Notes: a model not told the origin generated them from the letters alone. Shown: positions 1 through 8,290, counted from the first letter of the stretch. The stretch is 35,685 nucleotides of DNA from 188UL27-1 sp038526275 (GCA_038526275.1 JBCBGY010000019.1:1-35685), one strand, 5' to 3'. A program made the numbers and translations.

Positions 1-428
1 AGCAGGGTGTCGAAAGCGATTAGACAGCCTTGCGTCGTTCCATGGTGCCCCGTGCCGAACGCCATGGCTGCTTCAATCAGCAGTCCAATTCGGTCGGCTG
101 GCACCGTTTCAGCATCGTGGCTCCCGTACAGGTAAAACCGCCCGGCTTCGACCGGGGATAATTCGCGGCGCACCTTTGCCACCCAATCCGTTTCCGGCAA
201 CTCGGACACGGCGAACGGCCTGGCGCCATGGGCTGCGGCCAGCAGCGATAAGCCAATTTCATCTGGCGCTTCCGTGAAATAGGCCCCGACCTCCCAGAAG
301 CCGCTGCCATCTTCGACCAGAAAGACGCCAACACCCGTTGGCGAAGGGTCGAGATCTTCCACTGCGGCGCCAAGCATATTGGCCTGAGCTTCGTCTGGAA
401 GTGTGGTCAGTGCGGTGAATGTCGGCAT
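1..428 (-). CDS. prmA: Ribosomal protein L11 methyltransferase, N-terminal part (cut by window edge)
   Basis: This is the first 142 codons of PrmA, the cytosolic SAM-dependent enzyme that methylates ribosomal protein L11. Reading the minus strand from the ATG at 428 gives MPTFTALTTLPDEAQANMLG and stays open to the window edge. Near the cut end comes EAAMAFGTGHHGTT, which matches the PrmA signature (AFGTGxHxTT) at the start of the methyltransferase domain. The preceding part is the small N-terminal L11-recognition domain, with the RRELSPVEAGRF stretch usual in alphaproteobacterial members. A GAGGA Shine-Dalgarno lies 8 nt before the ATG. The C-terminal SAM-binding half lies outside the window. 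The assignment rests on the signature and my memory of the family. Confidence 0.9.
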   Translation of the reverse strand, partial: MPTFTALTTLPDEAQANMLGAAVEDLDPSPTGVGVFLVEDGSGFWEVGAYFTEAPDEIGLSLLAAAHGARPFAVSELPETDWVAKVRRELSPVEAGRFYLYGSHDAETVPADRIGLLIEAAMAFGTGHHGTTQGCLIAFDTL

Positions 429-491
429 ATCGGCGATCCTCGAGACAGATCGCTGACCTATGCCGAAAGAGGTTTACGGGAAAGCCCGAAT

Positions 492-1151
492 TTAGGCGAC
501 CGAGGCTCCGGTTCCGATTGGGCAGGTCACGCCGGTCCCCCCGATACCACAATATCCGTTAGGGTTCTTTGCCAGATATTGCTGATGATAATCCTCAGCG
601 AAGAAAAAATCCGGAGCCGGAACGATCTCCGTTGTGATTACGCCATAGCCAGCGTTGCTGAGCTTTGGCGCGAACATCTGCTTACTGGCTTCGGCTGCCA
701 CCTGATGGGCGTCTGAATAGGTATAGATGCCAGAACGGTACTGCGTGCCGCGATCGTTGCCCTGGCGCATGCCTTGGGTCGGATCATGTCCTTCCCAGAA
801 CACCTTCAGAAGAGCGTCGTAACTGATCACACTCGGATCATACACAACCCGTACCACCTCATTGTGGCCGGTTTGACCTGTGCAGACTTCCTGGTAGGTC
901 GGGTTCGGCGTGTGACCTGCCGCATAACCGACCATCGTGAGCCAAACACCGTCCAACTTCCAAAACATCCGCTCAACGCCCCAAAAGCAGCCCATCCCAA
1001 ACATGGCTGCCTCAAGTCCCTCGGGCACATCAAGGTTTAGGGGACGCCCTGACACGTAGTGCGTCTGCGCCGTCGGAATGGCTTTTGGACGACCCGGCAG
1101 GGCATCCTCGGGGGAAACCATCTCCAATTTGTTACGGCTCAGCATGAACAT
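492..1151 (-). CDS. msrA: Peptide-methionine (S)-S-oxide reductase MsrA
   Basis: This cytosolic repair enzyme reduces methionine-S-sulfoxide in oxidised proteins, using thioredoxin. The 219-residue product has the catalytic motif GMGCFWGVE, with the nucleophilic cysteine at about residue 55. The C-terminal block GYCGIGGTGVTCPIG carries two more cysteines (about 201 and 210) that would act as recycling cysteines. The length and the extended N-terminus fit the E. coli-type MsrA. The ATG at 1151 is preceded by AAAGGA at good spacing; a second in-frame ATG at 1145 is too far from that site. The gene follows the MFS gene on the same strand after 62 bp and precedes prmA, but nothing links their functions. 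Confidence 0.95.
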   Translation of the reverse strand: MFMLSRNKLEMVSPEDALPGRPKAIPTAQTHYVSGRPLNLDVPEGLEAAMFGMGCFWGVERMFWKLDGVWLTMVGYAAGHTPNPTYQEVCTGQTGHNEVVRVVYDPSVISYDALLKVFWEGHDPTQGMRQGNDRGTQYRSGIYTYSDAHQVAAEASKQMFAPKLSNAGYGVITTEIVPAPDFFFAEDYHQQYLAKNPNGYCGIGGTGVTCPIGTGASVA

Positions 1152-1213
1152 GTCAGTTTTCCTTTCGCATTGATTTCCCTCAGTAATATAGGGCAGACGG
1201 GAGGTATTACTAG

Positions 1214-2446
1214 CTACTCGGCAGCGCTAAATACAGGCTTACGGTTCAGCACCGTTTCGTGCCCTGGGCTGGGATGCCGCGGAATCAACAGGGCCAAAAT
1301 CAATGATATCGTGGCCATGCCAGCCGCCAGGACAAAAACCCCTCCCGGCGACGTCAGCCAAAGATAACCTAATGCCGCTGGTAAGAAAACAGCCGCGATG
1401 TGGTTGATCGTAAAGGCGACGGCAGCCGTTGGGGCGATATCGGCAGGGTCGGCGATTTTCTGGAAGTAGGTTTTCAGCGCCAGGGCGAGCGCAAAGAAGA
1501 TGTGGTCGAGCACATACAGAGCCGCCGCCAGTACCACGCCCCAACCAAAGAAATAGATCCCGCCATAGGCGAGAAACACCGCGATCAGCCCGACATATTC
1601 AAAGGCCAAGGCATTGCGTTCGCCGAAATGCGCAACCGCCTTGCCCATCAGTGGCGCGCAAATGATGCTTACAACGAGGTTGACTAGCAACAGCGCCGTG
1701 ACTTCATCCACCTCAAATCCAAAGCGTTCAACCATCATAAAGCCGGCAAAGACCAGGAAGATCTGGCGTCGCGCCCCCGACATGAACTGCAGGGCGTAAT
1801 ACAACCAGTACCGGCCCCGCAGAACGAATTCCTTGCGCTGTGGATGTGGCGCTTCGAACTGGGGGAAGGCGATCATGCAATAGACGGCGATGGCCACCGT
1901 CAGAAGACCGGACGCCATGAAGACCAGGTTAAAGCTAAGCCCCAAGGCTTTCCAGGTCAGGTAAATCAGTACGTACACGATCAAGGTTGCGGCGGATCCG
2001 GCGGCCATCAGCCAGCCAAGCACTTGTGGTGCCTTGTCTTTTTCGATCCATTGCAATTGGAGCGACTGATTTACCGTCTCATAATAGTGAAAGCCGATAG
2101 AACTGAGCATCGTAACTGCCAGGATGCCCCCAAGTGACGGAAACCAGGCGGTCACCGCGGTGGCGGCGCCAAGCAGAGCCAGCGATACAAGCCCCAGCAC
2201 CTGTTCTCGCATCACCATGATGATGGCGATTACCCCGATGGCGAGAAAGCCAGGGATCTCCCGCACCGTGTGCAGCCATCCATTATGAGAGCCATTAAAG
2301 CCGCCGACCTCGATGACAAAATTGTTCATCAGCGCCGACCATGTTGCGAATGCAATCGGCATGGCGGCCGCTGTTAGGAACAGCAGGGCCAAGGGTCGCC
2401 TCCAAATCGGGAAAGCGACCGCATCTTGCAATCGAACAATCTTCAT
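1214..2446 (-). CDS. Major facilitator superfamily transporter, substrate unknown
   Basis: A 410-residue inner-membrane protein with about twelve hydrophobic segments, the standard size and layout of an MFS permease. The N-terminal half (residues about 15-190) and C-terminal half (about 210-400) are separated by a charged loop with FEAPHPQRKEF. Acidic and basic residues are confined to loops. I see no motif that fixes the substrate. No clear Shine-Dalgarno precedes the ATG at 2446, so the start is less certain than the family. It lies downstream of mdh on the same strand, but a terminator-like hairpin (2493-2520) separates them, so it is probably transcribed on its own. Confidence 0.85.
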   Translation of the reverse strand: MKIVRLQDAVAFPIWRRPLALLFLTAAAMPIAFATWSALMNNFVIEVGGFNGSHNGWLHTVREIPGFLAIGVIAIIMVMREQVLGLVSLALLGAATAVTAWFPSLGGILAVTMLSSIGFHYYETVNQSLQLQWIEKDKAPQVLGWLMAAGSAATLIVYVLIYLTWKALGLSFNLVFMASGLLTVAIAVYCMIAFPQFEAPHPQRKEFVLRGRYWLYYALQFMSGARRQIFLVFAGFMMVERFGFEVDEVTALLLVNLVVSIICAPLMGKAVAHFGERNALAFEYVGLIAVFLAYGGIYFFGWGVVLAAALYVLDHIFFALALALKTYFQKIADPADIAPTAAVAFTINHIAAVFLPAALGYLWLTSPGGVFVLAAGMATISLILALLIPRHPSPGHETVLNRKPVFSAAE

Positions 2447-2492
2447 CGTTCGGCAGTACGCCCATTTCGGTGCGAGAGCAATTCTGATGGGG

Positions 2493-2520
2493 AAAAGGCG
2501 CCGACGGGTTTGTCGGCACC
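2493..2520 (-). terminator. Rho-independent terminator of mdh
   Basis: On the minus strand GGTGCCGAC and GTCGGCGCC form a 9-bp stem (one G-U pair) around a 6-nt loop, followed at once by TTTT. It starts 10 bp after the mdh stop codon, which is the right place to end the mdh transcript. Confidence 0.8.
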
Positions 2521-2529
2521 TGTCCGGTC

Positions 2530-3492
2530 TTAGGCGAGGCTTTCGTCGATCCCTTTGCAGGCCTCAACCAACCCCTTCACGGCATTGACTGAGTTATCGA
2601 ACATCTCCTGTTCATCCTTGTTCAGCGAAATGTCGACGATCCGTTCGATTCCGCCAGCACCAATCACGGTCGGCACACCGACATACATGCCTTTCAGCCC
2701 AAGCGCGCCGTCAACGTAGGCCGCAGAAGGCAGCACGCGTTTTTGGTCTTTCAGATACGCTTCGGCCATTTCGATGGCCGACGTTGCCGGCGCATAGTAG
2801 GCAGAACCAGTTTTGAGAAGGCCCACAATCTCGGCCCCACCATCGCGGGTCCGCTGCACAATGGCGTCCAACTTATCCTGCGTCGTCCACCCCATAGAGA
2901 CCAAGTCCGGCAACGGAATGCCTGCAACGGTGGAGTAACGCGTCAGTGGCACCATTGTGTCGCCGTGGCCGCCTAGGACGAAGGCCGTCACGTCACGCAT
3001 GGAAACATTGAATTCCAGGCTCAGGAAGTGGCGGAAGCGCGCACTATCCAGAACACCGGCCATGCCACAAACCTTCGCATGGGGCAGACCTGAGAATTCT
3101 CTAAGCGCCCAAACCATGGCGTCGAGCGGATTCGTGATGCAGATCACAAAGGCGTTGGGCGCATTGTCTCGAATGCCTTCGCCAACTGCCTTCATCACCT
3201 TTAGGTTAATGCCGAGAAGGTCATCACGGCTCATTCCGGGCTTACGCGGAACGCCGGCAGTGACGATGCACACATCGGCTCCGGCGATATCCCCATAGTC
3301 AGTTGTGCCTTTGAGTAGCGCGTCGAAACCCTCAGATGGGCCGCTTTCCGCGATGTCGAGCGCCTTGCCCTCTGGCGTGCCTTCGGCAATATCGAACAGG
3401 ACCACGTCACCTAACTCCTTCATGGCAGCTAGGTGAGCAAGGGTACCGCCGATCTGACCGGCGCCGATGAGGGCAATCTTGGGTCTGGCCAT
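2530..3492 (-). CDS. mdh: Malate dehydrogenase (NAD)
   Basis: This enzyme oxidises malate to oxaloacetate in the TCA cycle and also takes up the malate made by the ethylmalonyl-CoA pathway. The 320-residue protein is of the lactate-dehydrogenase-like type usual in alphaproteobacteria. It has the NAD-binding GAGQIGGTLA near residues 10-19 and an aspartate at 34 for NAD selectivity. The substrate-binding loop VPRKPGMSRDD has arginines near 83 and 89, and the catalytic histidine is about residue 176 in GGHGDTMVPL. The arginine typical of malate (not lactate) specificity is present in the loop. Translation starts at the ATG at 3492 with only a weak purine-rich site upstream. The gene has its own terminator. 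Confidence 0.97.
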   Translation of the reverse strand: MARPKIALIGAGQIGGTLAHLAAMKELGDVVLFDIAEGTPEGKALDIAESGPSEGFDALLKGTTDYGDIAGADVCIVTAGVPRKPGMSRDDLLGINLKVMKAVGEGIRDNAPNAFVICITNPLDAMVWALREFSGLPHAKVCGMAGVLDSARFRHFLSLEFNVSMRDVTAFVLGGHGDTMVPLTRYSTVAGIPLPDLVSMGWTTQDKLDAIVQRTRDGGAEIVGLLKTGSAYYAPATSAIEMAEAYLKDQKRVLPSAAYVDGALGLKGMYVGVPTVIGAGGIERIVDISLNKDEQEMFDNSVNAVKGLVEACKGIDESLA

Positions 3493-3882
3493 TGATTCAT
3501 GTCCCGGGATTGTTGCGTTTGGACACGTTGCTAGCCATTCGGGGAGACCGGTGCAAGCAACCGGGCTGTAGGAACCTCACCCCTTCAAAGGTTCTTGCGT
3601 CAGCCAGATGTAAAACGAAAAGCGGTTGCAGGCGGGGATTGCTAAGGTCGTATTGCGTATGCAGCCAGTTGTAACGCCTACCAAATATGCCACACGGCAG
3701 TGGTTGTTGATGATTGGTGTCAGTCGTCGTCTCTGGTAAATTGCTACTCTGGGGCGTTTATGCGCACAGGTATTGGTACCAGAACGCACTTTTTGCGATC
3801 ACTTCGGCTATGCAGATCATAACGTTATTCAACTTGCCCGGAACGAAGACAGCAGTCCTGGCAGATCCGATCTTTACAAAGT
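3493..3882. other. Intergenic region upstream of mdh
   Basis: A 390-bp gap between mdh and a small secreted-protein gene, both on the minus strand. It should hold the mdh promoter. The short open frames inside it show neither coding-type codon bias nor ribosome binding sites, and I can name no promoter or RNA in it. Confidence 0.4.
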
Positions 3883-4194
3883 CTAAGCGTCGTTTTCGCC
3901 GGATGGGACGAGTTCTTCTTTAAGCGCCTCAAATGCCCGGCCGCTGGCGACCAGGCAAGTCATCCCGGTCGGCATGGTAACCGTAATGGTCCAAGTCCCT
4001 GTTTCAGCGGAAGCAAATACTTCGACAACGGCATTGTTGGCACCCAGGCCCATGGATTGGCGAGTTTCGCCGTATCCGTCGTTCAACCGTTCGACCACTT
4101 TTGCACGATCCGCACAATTCCGCACGTTCTGGGCCTCGACACCGGTCGCTGCCAACACGAGCAAGCCGACCGCCATAAAAGCAAGTTCTTTCAT
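3883..4194 (-). CDS. Small exported protein of unknown function
   Basis: A 103-residue protein that I do not recognise. It begins MKELAFMAVGLLVLAATGVEA, a clear signal peptide with a cleavage site after VEA, so the mature product of about 83 residues should be periplasmic or secreted. The mature part has two cysteines (about 27 and 80) that could form one disulfide. It ends in an acidic, lysine-containing tail. A strong AAAGGA site lies about 8 nt before the ATG. It is divergent from the mcl2 operon across about 300 bp, and no functional link to that operon is visible. Confidence 0.75.
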   Translation of the reverse strand: MKELAFMAVGLLVLAATGVEAQNVRNCADRAKVVERLNDGYGETRQSMGLGANNAVVEVFASAETGTWTITVTMPTGMTCLVASGRAFEALKEELVPSGENDA

Positions 4195-4492
4195 AGTCCG
4201 TTCCTTTCAACTGGGGCTTTGCCCACTGGGTCTGCTCGGCCGGACACGGAAGCGTTCTTCGGTTTTGGACTTTTCTCCAATTGGCCCTTGGTCTGAGCCC
4301 GACACAGGTGTGAATGCTGCGCCTGAAGGACTTAAATGAAGTTAATGGTGCGTGCGATTGTTCCGCCGCACGGCAGTAGTGATTTAAAGTTTGCGTACAA
4401 TTGTTGCGGCGACGGCGATAGCAAGCCCTTAATCTTGCGCTGCTACTCAGGGCGTGATTGCTGACCACAATCGTTGCCTCGGGGAAAGAATC

Positions 4493-5374
4493 ATGCATCA
4501 GGCCGCGCGCCCGTACCGTTCCACATTGTACATTCCCGGCTCGAAAACCCGTGCGCTGGAGAAGGCGCGCACGCTTTCTGTTGATGCAATCATTTTCGAC
4601 TTGGAAGATGCGGTTGCGGTCGAAGAGAAAGAAAATGCACGATCATTACTTTCTGGCGAATTGATCAAAGGAGGCTATGGGCCACGGGCCAGTATCGTTC
4701 GGGTCAATGGTCTCGATACGCCATGGGGAGAAGGCGATCTTGAAGCGATGGCCGAAGTCGGCCCGGATGCGATTCTGTTGCCGAAGGTAGAATCGGTTGA
4801 GCAGATCGCCAGGGTCGCCCAGCATTTGCAGAGCAATCTCAAATGCGCTGACACTATGATTTGGGCCATGATGGAAACACCAAAGGGCATCCTGAATGCT
4901 CCGGCACTGGCCAGCGCCGATCGGATGGGTGGTTTCGTGTTGGGCACCAACGATTTGGCGAAAGATCTTGGGAGCCGTTTTTGTGCGGATCGGCTTCCTT
5001 TACAGATGTCGCTACAGACTTGCCTTCTGGCCGCTCGGGCCTCCGGCATTGCTTGTCTTGACGGTGTGTATAACGCGTATCGCGATGAAGATGGTCTGCG
5101 CGCCGAATGTATCCAGGGGCGGGACCTCGGAATGGATGGTAAAACACTCATTCACCCGGCCCAAATTGCCATCGCAAATGAGATTTTCGGACCGACCCAG
5201 GAAGAGATCGAACTGGCACACCGACAGATTTCTGCGTTCGAAAGTGCCCGCGCCCGTGGAGAGGGCGTTGCGGTGGTCGATGGCTCGATTGTAGAAAACC
5301 TGCATGTTGAGACTGCCCAAGCTACGCTAGATAAGGCAAAAGCCATATCGGAGCTTGAAGCAGAGGCGGGGTAA
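4493..5374 (+). CDS. mcl2: (3S)-malyl-CoA thioesterase (HpcH/HpaI-CitE family)
   Basis: This enzyme hydrolyses (3S)-malyl-CoA to malate and CoA, the closing step of the ethylmalonyl-CoA pathway. The 293-residue protein resembles Mcl2 of Rhodobacter sphaeroides, not the lyase Mcl1. It opens with RPYRSTLYIPGSKTRALEKA and has IIFDLEDAVAVEEK (metal and CoA site), VRVNGLDTPWG, WAMMETPKGILNA with the metal-binding glutamate, and the C-terminal GKTLIHPAQIAIAN and GSIVENLH blocks. An upstream in-frame ATG at 4454 exists, but GGGGAAAG lies 5 nt before the ATG at 4493 and homologues start there. It is the first gene of a four-gene operon: the next ATG follows its TAA directly. Confidence 0.9.
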   Translation: MHQAARPYRSTLYIPGSKTRALEKARTLSVDAIIFDLEDAVAVEEKENARSLLSGELIKGGYGPRASIVRVNGLDTPWGEGDLEAMAEVGPDAILLPKVESVEQIARVAQHLQSNLKCADTMIWAMMETPKGILNAPALASADRMGGFVLGTNDLAKDLGSRFCADRLPLQMSLQTCLLAARASGIACLDGVYNAYRDEDGLRAECIQGRDLGMDGKTLIHPAQIAIANEIFGPTQEEIELAHRQISAFESARARGEGVAVVDGSIVENLHVETAQATLDKAKAISELEAEAG

Positions 5375-5923
5375 ATGGGGTTTCTACTTCTTATTTTGGG
5401 GTTGTTCCTTTGGACGGGCGCCCACTATTTCAAGCGGCTCGCACCGGACAGGCGCGCTGCGCTGGGCGACAAGGGCAAAGGCATTGTTGCTGCGTTGCTT
5501 TTTCTCAGCCTGCTTTTGATGATTTTTGGATATCGCTGGTCGGCTTTCATCCCGATCTGGTCTCCGCCGAGTTTCTTTACCCATATCAATAACCTGTTGA
5601 TGGTCTTCGCAGTTGTTCTGTTCGGGATGAGCGCCACCACCGGGCGCCTGCGGGGCCGGATGAGGCACCCGATGCTTGCAGGGGTGAAGGTTTGGGCCTT
5701 CGCACACTTGCTGGTAAACGGAGATCTCGCCTCCATCCTGCTCTTCGGAGGACTGCTCGCATGGGCCGTCGGATCCGTCATTTTGATCAACCGATCGGAA
5801 ACATGGGATCGCCCGGAGCCCGGAGAGGCGAAAGGAGACGTGAAACTCGCTGTGATCTCGGTTGTGGTTTACGCCGCAATCGTCGGGCTGCACATTTTGG
5901 CTGGGGTATATCCTTTTGGCTGA
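5375..5923 (+). CDS. NnrU-family integral membrane protein
   Basis: A 182-residue inner-membrane protein with about five hydrophobic segments. The block MRHPMLAGVKVWAFAHLLVN plus GDLASILLFGG is the hallmark of the NnrU family. NnrU was first noted in nitric-oxide/nitrite reduction gene sets, but the biochemical role of the family is not established; related proteins act in carotenoid and haem-linked membrane reactions. The start codon abuts the mcl2 stop (TAA-ATG), so the two are translationally coupled. Its place inside an ethylmalonyl-CoA operon is unexplained. I see no denitrification gene nearby. Confidence 0.85.
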   Translation: MGFLLLILGLFLWTGAHYFKRLAPDRRAALGDKGKGIVAALLFLSLLLMIFGYRWSAFIPIWSPPSFFTHINNLLMVFAVVLFGMSATTGRLRGRMRHPMLAGVKVWAFAHLLVNGDLASILLFGGLLAWAVGSVILINRSETWDRPEPGEAKGDVKLAVISVVVYAAIVGLHILAGVYPFG

Positions 5924-6137
5924 GACGATTCTTTACAGGTTTCTTACAGAAGACGACACTTCGGCATTCTGTCACAAGGTCACTCAAGCCCTGTCAGAAG
6001 GGTGGCAGCTTTACGGAAACCCCACCTATGCTTTTGACGCCAGCAATGGCGTGATGCGATGTGGCCAAGCCGTGACCAAAGAAATCGACCGCCCGTATGA
6101 GGCCCACAAATCCCTGGGCGCGCAGGGGCGTTCATGA
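5916..6137 (+). CDS. DUF1737 domain protein
   Basis: A 73-residue soluble protein that matches my memory of DUF1737. Its core reads YRFLTEDDTSAFCHKVTQAL followed by SEGWQLYGNPTYAFD and MRCGQAVTKEI. That pattern (a short strand, helix and 'GW-L-G-P' turn) is typical of this small family of unknown function. The most likely start is the TTG at 5916, which overlaps the nnrU-like stop; an ATG at 5862 would add 18 residues that overlap the upstream gene and look non-native. The stop overlaps the mch start (ATGA). Position and coupling suggest a helper or regulator for the operon, but this is inference. Confidence 0.75.
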   Translation: MAETILYRFLTEDDTSAFCHKVTQALSEGWQLYGNPTYAFDASNGVMRCGQAVTKEIDRPYEAHKSLGAQGRS

Positions 6138-7162
6138 CCAAAACCTTCAAAGGCAGGTTCTTCGAAGACTACGCTGTCGGAGATGAGCTGAAGCATGCCG
6201 TTCCCCGAACGGTGACTGAGGGGGAGCGGGCACTTTATCACGCACTATATCCCGCACGCCACGCGTTGGCGTCATCTGACATGTTCGCCAAATCCTGCGG
6301 CCTACCGCGTTCCCCCGTCGATGACCTGATCACCTTCCACACCGTCTTTGGCAAAACAGTGCCTGACGTTTCACTCAATGCCGTCGCCAATTTGGGCTAT
6401 GCTGAGGGCCAGTTCTTGCAGCCGGTCTATCCCGGCGACACAGTCTCAGCGTCTTCCGAAGTCATTGGACTGAAAGAAAATTCCAGCGGGAAAACCGGCA
6501 TTGTCTGGGTTCGTACGGACGGAAGAAATCAGCGCGGTGAACCGGTGTTGCGCTATGTTCGATGGGTCATGGTCCGAAAAGGGGATGTTTCTGCCCCCAC
6601 CCCCAAGACGGTTGCCCCAGACCTCAGTGAAGTCGTTGCGCCCGATCAACTTACCTTGCCCGAAGGACTGGATTTCGGCGACTACAACTTCGGTGAGTCT
6701 GGCGACACGCACCGATGGGGCGACTATGACATTGGGGAGTTCATCGACCATGTGGACGGCTCCACTGTTGAAGAAGCCGAGCACATGCTTGCAACCCGGC
6801 TTTGGCAAAACACGGCCAAGGTTCATTTTGATGCAACATACCGGGAAGACGGCCGACGACTGATCTATGGTGGGCATGTCCTGTCCCTTGCCCGAGCCTT
6901 GTCATTCAACGGTTTGGCCAATGCACAGATAATCTCTGCGATAAACGGCGGCGCCCATGCCAATCCCTGCTTTGCCGGAGATACGGTGCGGGCCTGGTCC
7001 GAGGTTTTGGACAAGACCGAGACCGAAAATCCCTCAATCGGGGCGCTTCGTCTTCGGTTGGTCGCCACCAAAGGCGGACCCTTCAAGCTTCGCGGTGATG
7101 ACGGAAAGTATTTGCCCGATGTCCTTTTGGATTTTGACTATTGGGTCCTGATGCCGCGTTAA
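6134..7162 (+). CDS. mch: Mesaconyl-CoA hydratase (beta-methylmalyl-CoA dehydratase)
   Basis: This enzyme hydrates mesaconyl-C1-CoA to (2R,3S)-beta-methylmalyl-CoA in the ethylmalonyl-CoA pathway. The 342-residue protein is a double-hotdog MaoC-type hydratase. The first domain starts GRFFEDYAVGDELKHAVPRT and includes FHTVFGKTVPDVSLNAVANLGYAE. The second has HWGDYDIG-like sequence, the NTAKVHFDATYR block and IYGGHVLSLARAL. The length matches Mch of Rhodobacter and MeaC-type enzymes. The ATG overlaps the DUF1737 stop by 4 nt, making it the last gene of the mcl2 operon. Substrate identity is inferred from family resemblance and linkage to mcl2. Confidence 0.92.
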   Translation: MTKTFKGRFFEDYAVGDELKHAVPRTVTEGERALYHALYPARHALASSDMFAKSCGLPRSPVDDLITFHTVFGKTVPDVSLNAVANLGYAEGQFLQPVYPGDTVSASSEVIGLKENSSGKTGIVWVRTDGRNQRGEPVLRYVRWVMVRKGDVSAPTPKTVAPDLSEVVAPDQLTLPEGLDFGDYNFGESGDTHRWGDYDIGEFIDHVDGSTVEEAEHMLATRLWQNTAKVHFDATYREDGRRLIYGGHVLSLARALSFNGLANAQIISAINGGAHANPCFAGDTVRAWSEVLDKTETENPSIGALRLRLVATKGGPFKLRGDDGKYLPDVLLDFDYWVLMPR

Positions 7163-7212
7163 GCTTTTGGGGCAGACCAACGGTAATTTGTTCACCGATG
7201 CGACGACGGAGA

Positions 7213-7228
7213 GTTTAAATCTTTAAAC
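7213..7228. promoter_or_regulatory. AT-rich palindrome before the DUF1194 gene
   Basis: GTTTAAA-TC-TTTAAAC, two perfect 7-bp arms around 2 bp, 21 bp before the start codon. It could be an operator or part of the promoter. Position and symmetry are the only evidence. Confidence 0.35.
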
Positions 7229-7249
7229 AATTACCTCTATGCTGGGGTA

Positions 7250-7939
7250 ATGCGCTCACTCCTTTTTTGCATCTGTCTCACAGTCCCGCAAAGCCTGCAG
7301 GCTTGTGATCTAGCCATTGCGTTCGCGGTGGATGTGTCCGGATCGGTCAGCCCCAGCGAATATCAGATCCAAATGACGGGTCTGGCCAATGGCTTGCGCG
7401 ATAGTGTGGTGTCCGAAGCTCTTGTCCGGGCTCAAGCTGCCGTTACCGTTGTTCAATGGACCGGCAGTTCACGACAGGCAGTTTCAATACCATGGACCCG
7501 CGTTCGGTCCCACGAAGATTTGGAAGCCCTGGCCGTTCAGGTCGCCGAAACGAATCGCAAATGGCGCAACTTTTCGACTGCTATTGGAGAAGCCATGGCC
7601 TTTGCTGGCGACACTTTCATCGAAGTCAGCGACTGTCGGCGCCGGGTGATTGATGTGTCAGGCGATGGCAGTTCCAACGAGGGCATCGTGCCGACGAAGA
7701 CACACAAGGCGCTTCTCTCAGCTGACATTACGGTCAATGCCTTGGTGATCGAGGGCAGCGAACCGGGCCTGACCGCCTACTTTTGGAAAAATGTGATCGT
7801 GGGCCCCGAGGCCTTTGTGGTTACGGCCAATGGTTTCGAAGAATATGCGGAGCGGATGCGGGAAAAACTGACCCGTGAGACAGCTAAGTCGGTCTCGATG
7901 AACCTGCAGGACCTCATGTTCACCCGTCTGCCGGAGTAA
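7250..7939 (+). CDS. Exported DUF1194 (VWA-like) protein
   Basis: A 229-residue protein of the DUF1194 family, which resembles von Willebrand factor A domains. It has a signal peptide (residues 1-18, ending LQA), so it is likely periplasmic. The metal-ion-dependent adhesion motif DVSGSVS lies at residues 28-34. A second block DVSGDGSSNEG (about 138-148) supplies further metal-site residues, followed by NALVIEGSEPGLTAYF. Function is unknown; a metal-dependent protein-binding role is the family-based guess. It is monocistronic, followed directly by a perfect hairpin. GGGG lies just 2 nt before the ATG, so initiation spacing is unusual. Confidence 0.85.
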   Translation: MRSLLFCICLTVPQSLQACDLAIAFAVDVSGSVSPSEYQIQMTGLANGLRDSVVSEALVRAQAAVTVVQWTGSSRQAVSIPWTRVRSHEDLEALAVQVAETNRKWRNFSTAIGEAMAFAGDTFIEVSDCRRRVIDVSGDGSSNEGIVPTKTHKALLSADITVNALVIEGSEPGLTAYFWKNVIVGPEAFVVTANGFEEYAERMREKLTRETAKSVSMNLQDLMFTRLPE

Positions 7940-7940
7940 A

Positions 7941-7961
7941 CCCCCGGATTTTATCCGGGGG
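7941..7961. terminator. Hairpin between convergent genes
   Basis: CCCCCGGAT-TTT-ATCCGGGGG, a perfect 9-bp stem with a 3-nt loop, directly after the DUF1194 stop and 9 bp from the end of the minus-strand lysine-rich gene. It has no T-tract, but the place and stability suit a bidirectional terminator or 3'-end stabiliser. Confidence 0.65.
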
Positions 7962-7970
7962 CCAAAGACG

Positions 7971-8069
7971 TTAGGCGACCTTCTTCAGGGCCTTTTTTGC
8001 CTTCTTCAGTTGCGACGCCCGCTTCTTGACGTCTTTCTTCAGTGCTTTGATTTTCGTCTTCTTAGCCAT
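7971..8069 (-). CDS. Very small lysine-rich basic protein
   Basis: A 32-residue product that starts MAKKTKIKALKKDVKKRASQ and ends LKKAKKALKKVA. About 14 of 32 residues are lysine, with regular KK-A/L spacing that suits an amphipathic helix. This resembles the tails of histone H1-like bacterial proteins, so nucleic-acid binding is the natural guess. Upstream in-frame codons to 8183 overlap the ribbon-helix-helix gene and look non-coding. An AAAGG site sits about 10 nt before the ATG at 8069. It begins 29 bp after the ribbon-helix-helix gene on the same strand and may share its transcript. I recognise no named family. Confidence 0.6.
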   Translation of the reverse strand: MAKKTKIKALKKDVKKRASQLKKAKKALKKVA

Positions 8070-8098
8070 CTCAAGGGCCTTTCTTCTTGTCCGGGCGC

Positions 8099-8290
8099 TC
8101 AGCCTTTGTCGCCATGCTCCGCGAGGAAAGATCGGATGAATCGCCGAATCTCCCGTGCAGCGCTTGTGTCGAGGTCCTCGCAAAGTGAGACGAAGCGGTC
8201 GCGCTCGGATGCATTGATACGTATGACCAACTGGCTGTCTTTGTTGGCCTTTTTCTTTTTGCTTCGATCAGTCACAGAACACTCGAACAT
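8099..8290 (-). CDS. Ribbon-helix-helix (CopG/Arc-like) small DNA-binding protein
   Basis: A 63-residue protein with a basic N-terminal stretch (DRSKKKKANKDS), then QLVIRINASERDRFVSLCED and TSAAREIRRFIRSFL. The pattern is a beta strand with alternating residues, then two helices, as in the ribbon-helix-helix fold of CopG, Arc and antitoxin-type repressors. The start is uncertain: ATG at 8290 is preferred, because an ATG at 8338 would put a palindromic operator-like site inside the gene, and a GTG at 8275 is also possible. None has a good ribosome binding site. There is no toxin gene beside it, only the lysine-rich peptide, so an ordinary toxin-antitoxin pair is not supported. Confidence 0.65.
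   Translation of the reverse strand: MFECSVTDRSKKKKANKDSQLVIRINASERDRFVSLCEDLDTSAAREIRRFIRSFLAEHGDKG

Noticed and set aside
4323..4350. CtrA-type site TTAA-TTAA upstream of mcl2
   Set aside because: The two TTAA halves are 6 bp apart, not the 7 bp of the CtrA consensus, and the last C is missing.
8099..8290. Toxin-antitoxin module
   Set aside because: The ribbon-helix-helix protein resembles antitoxins, but the only partner is a 32-residue lysine-rich peptide with no resemblance to ParE, RelE, PIN or other toxin folds.
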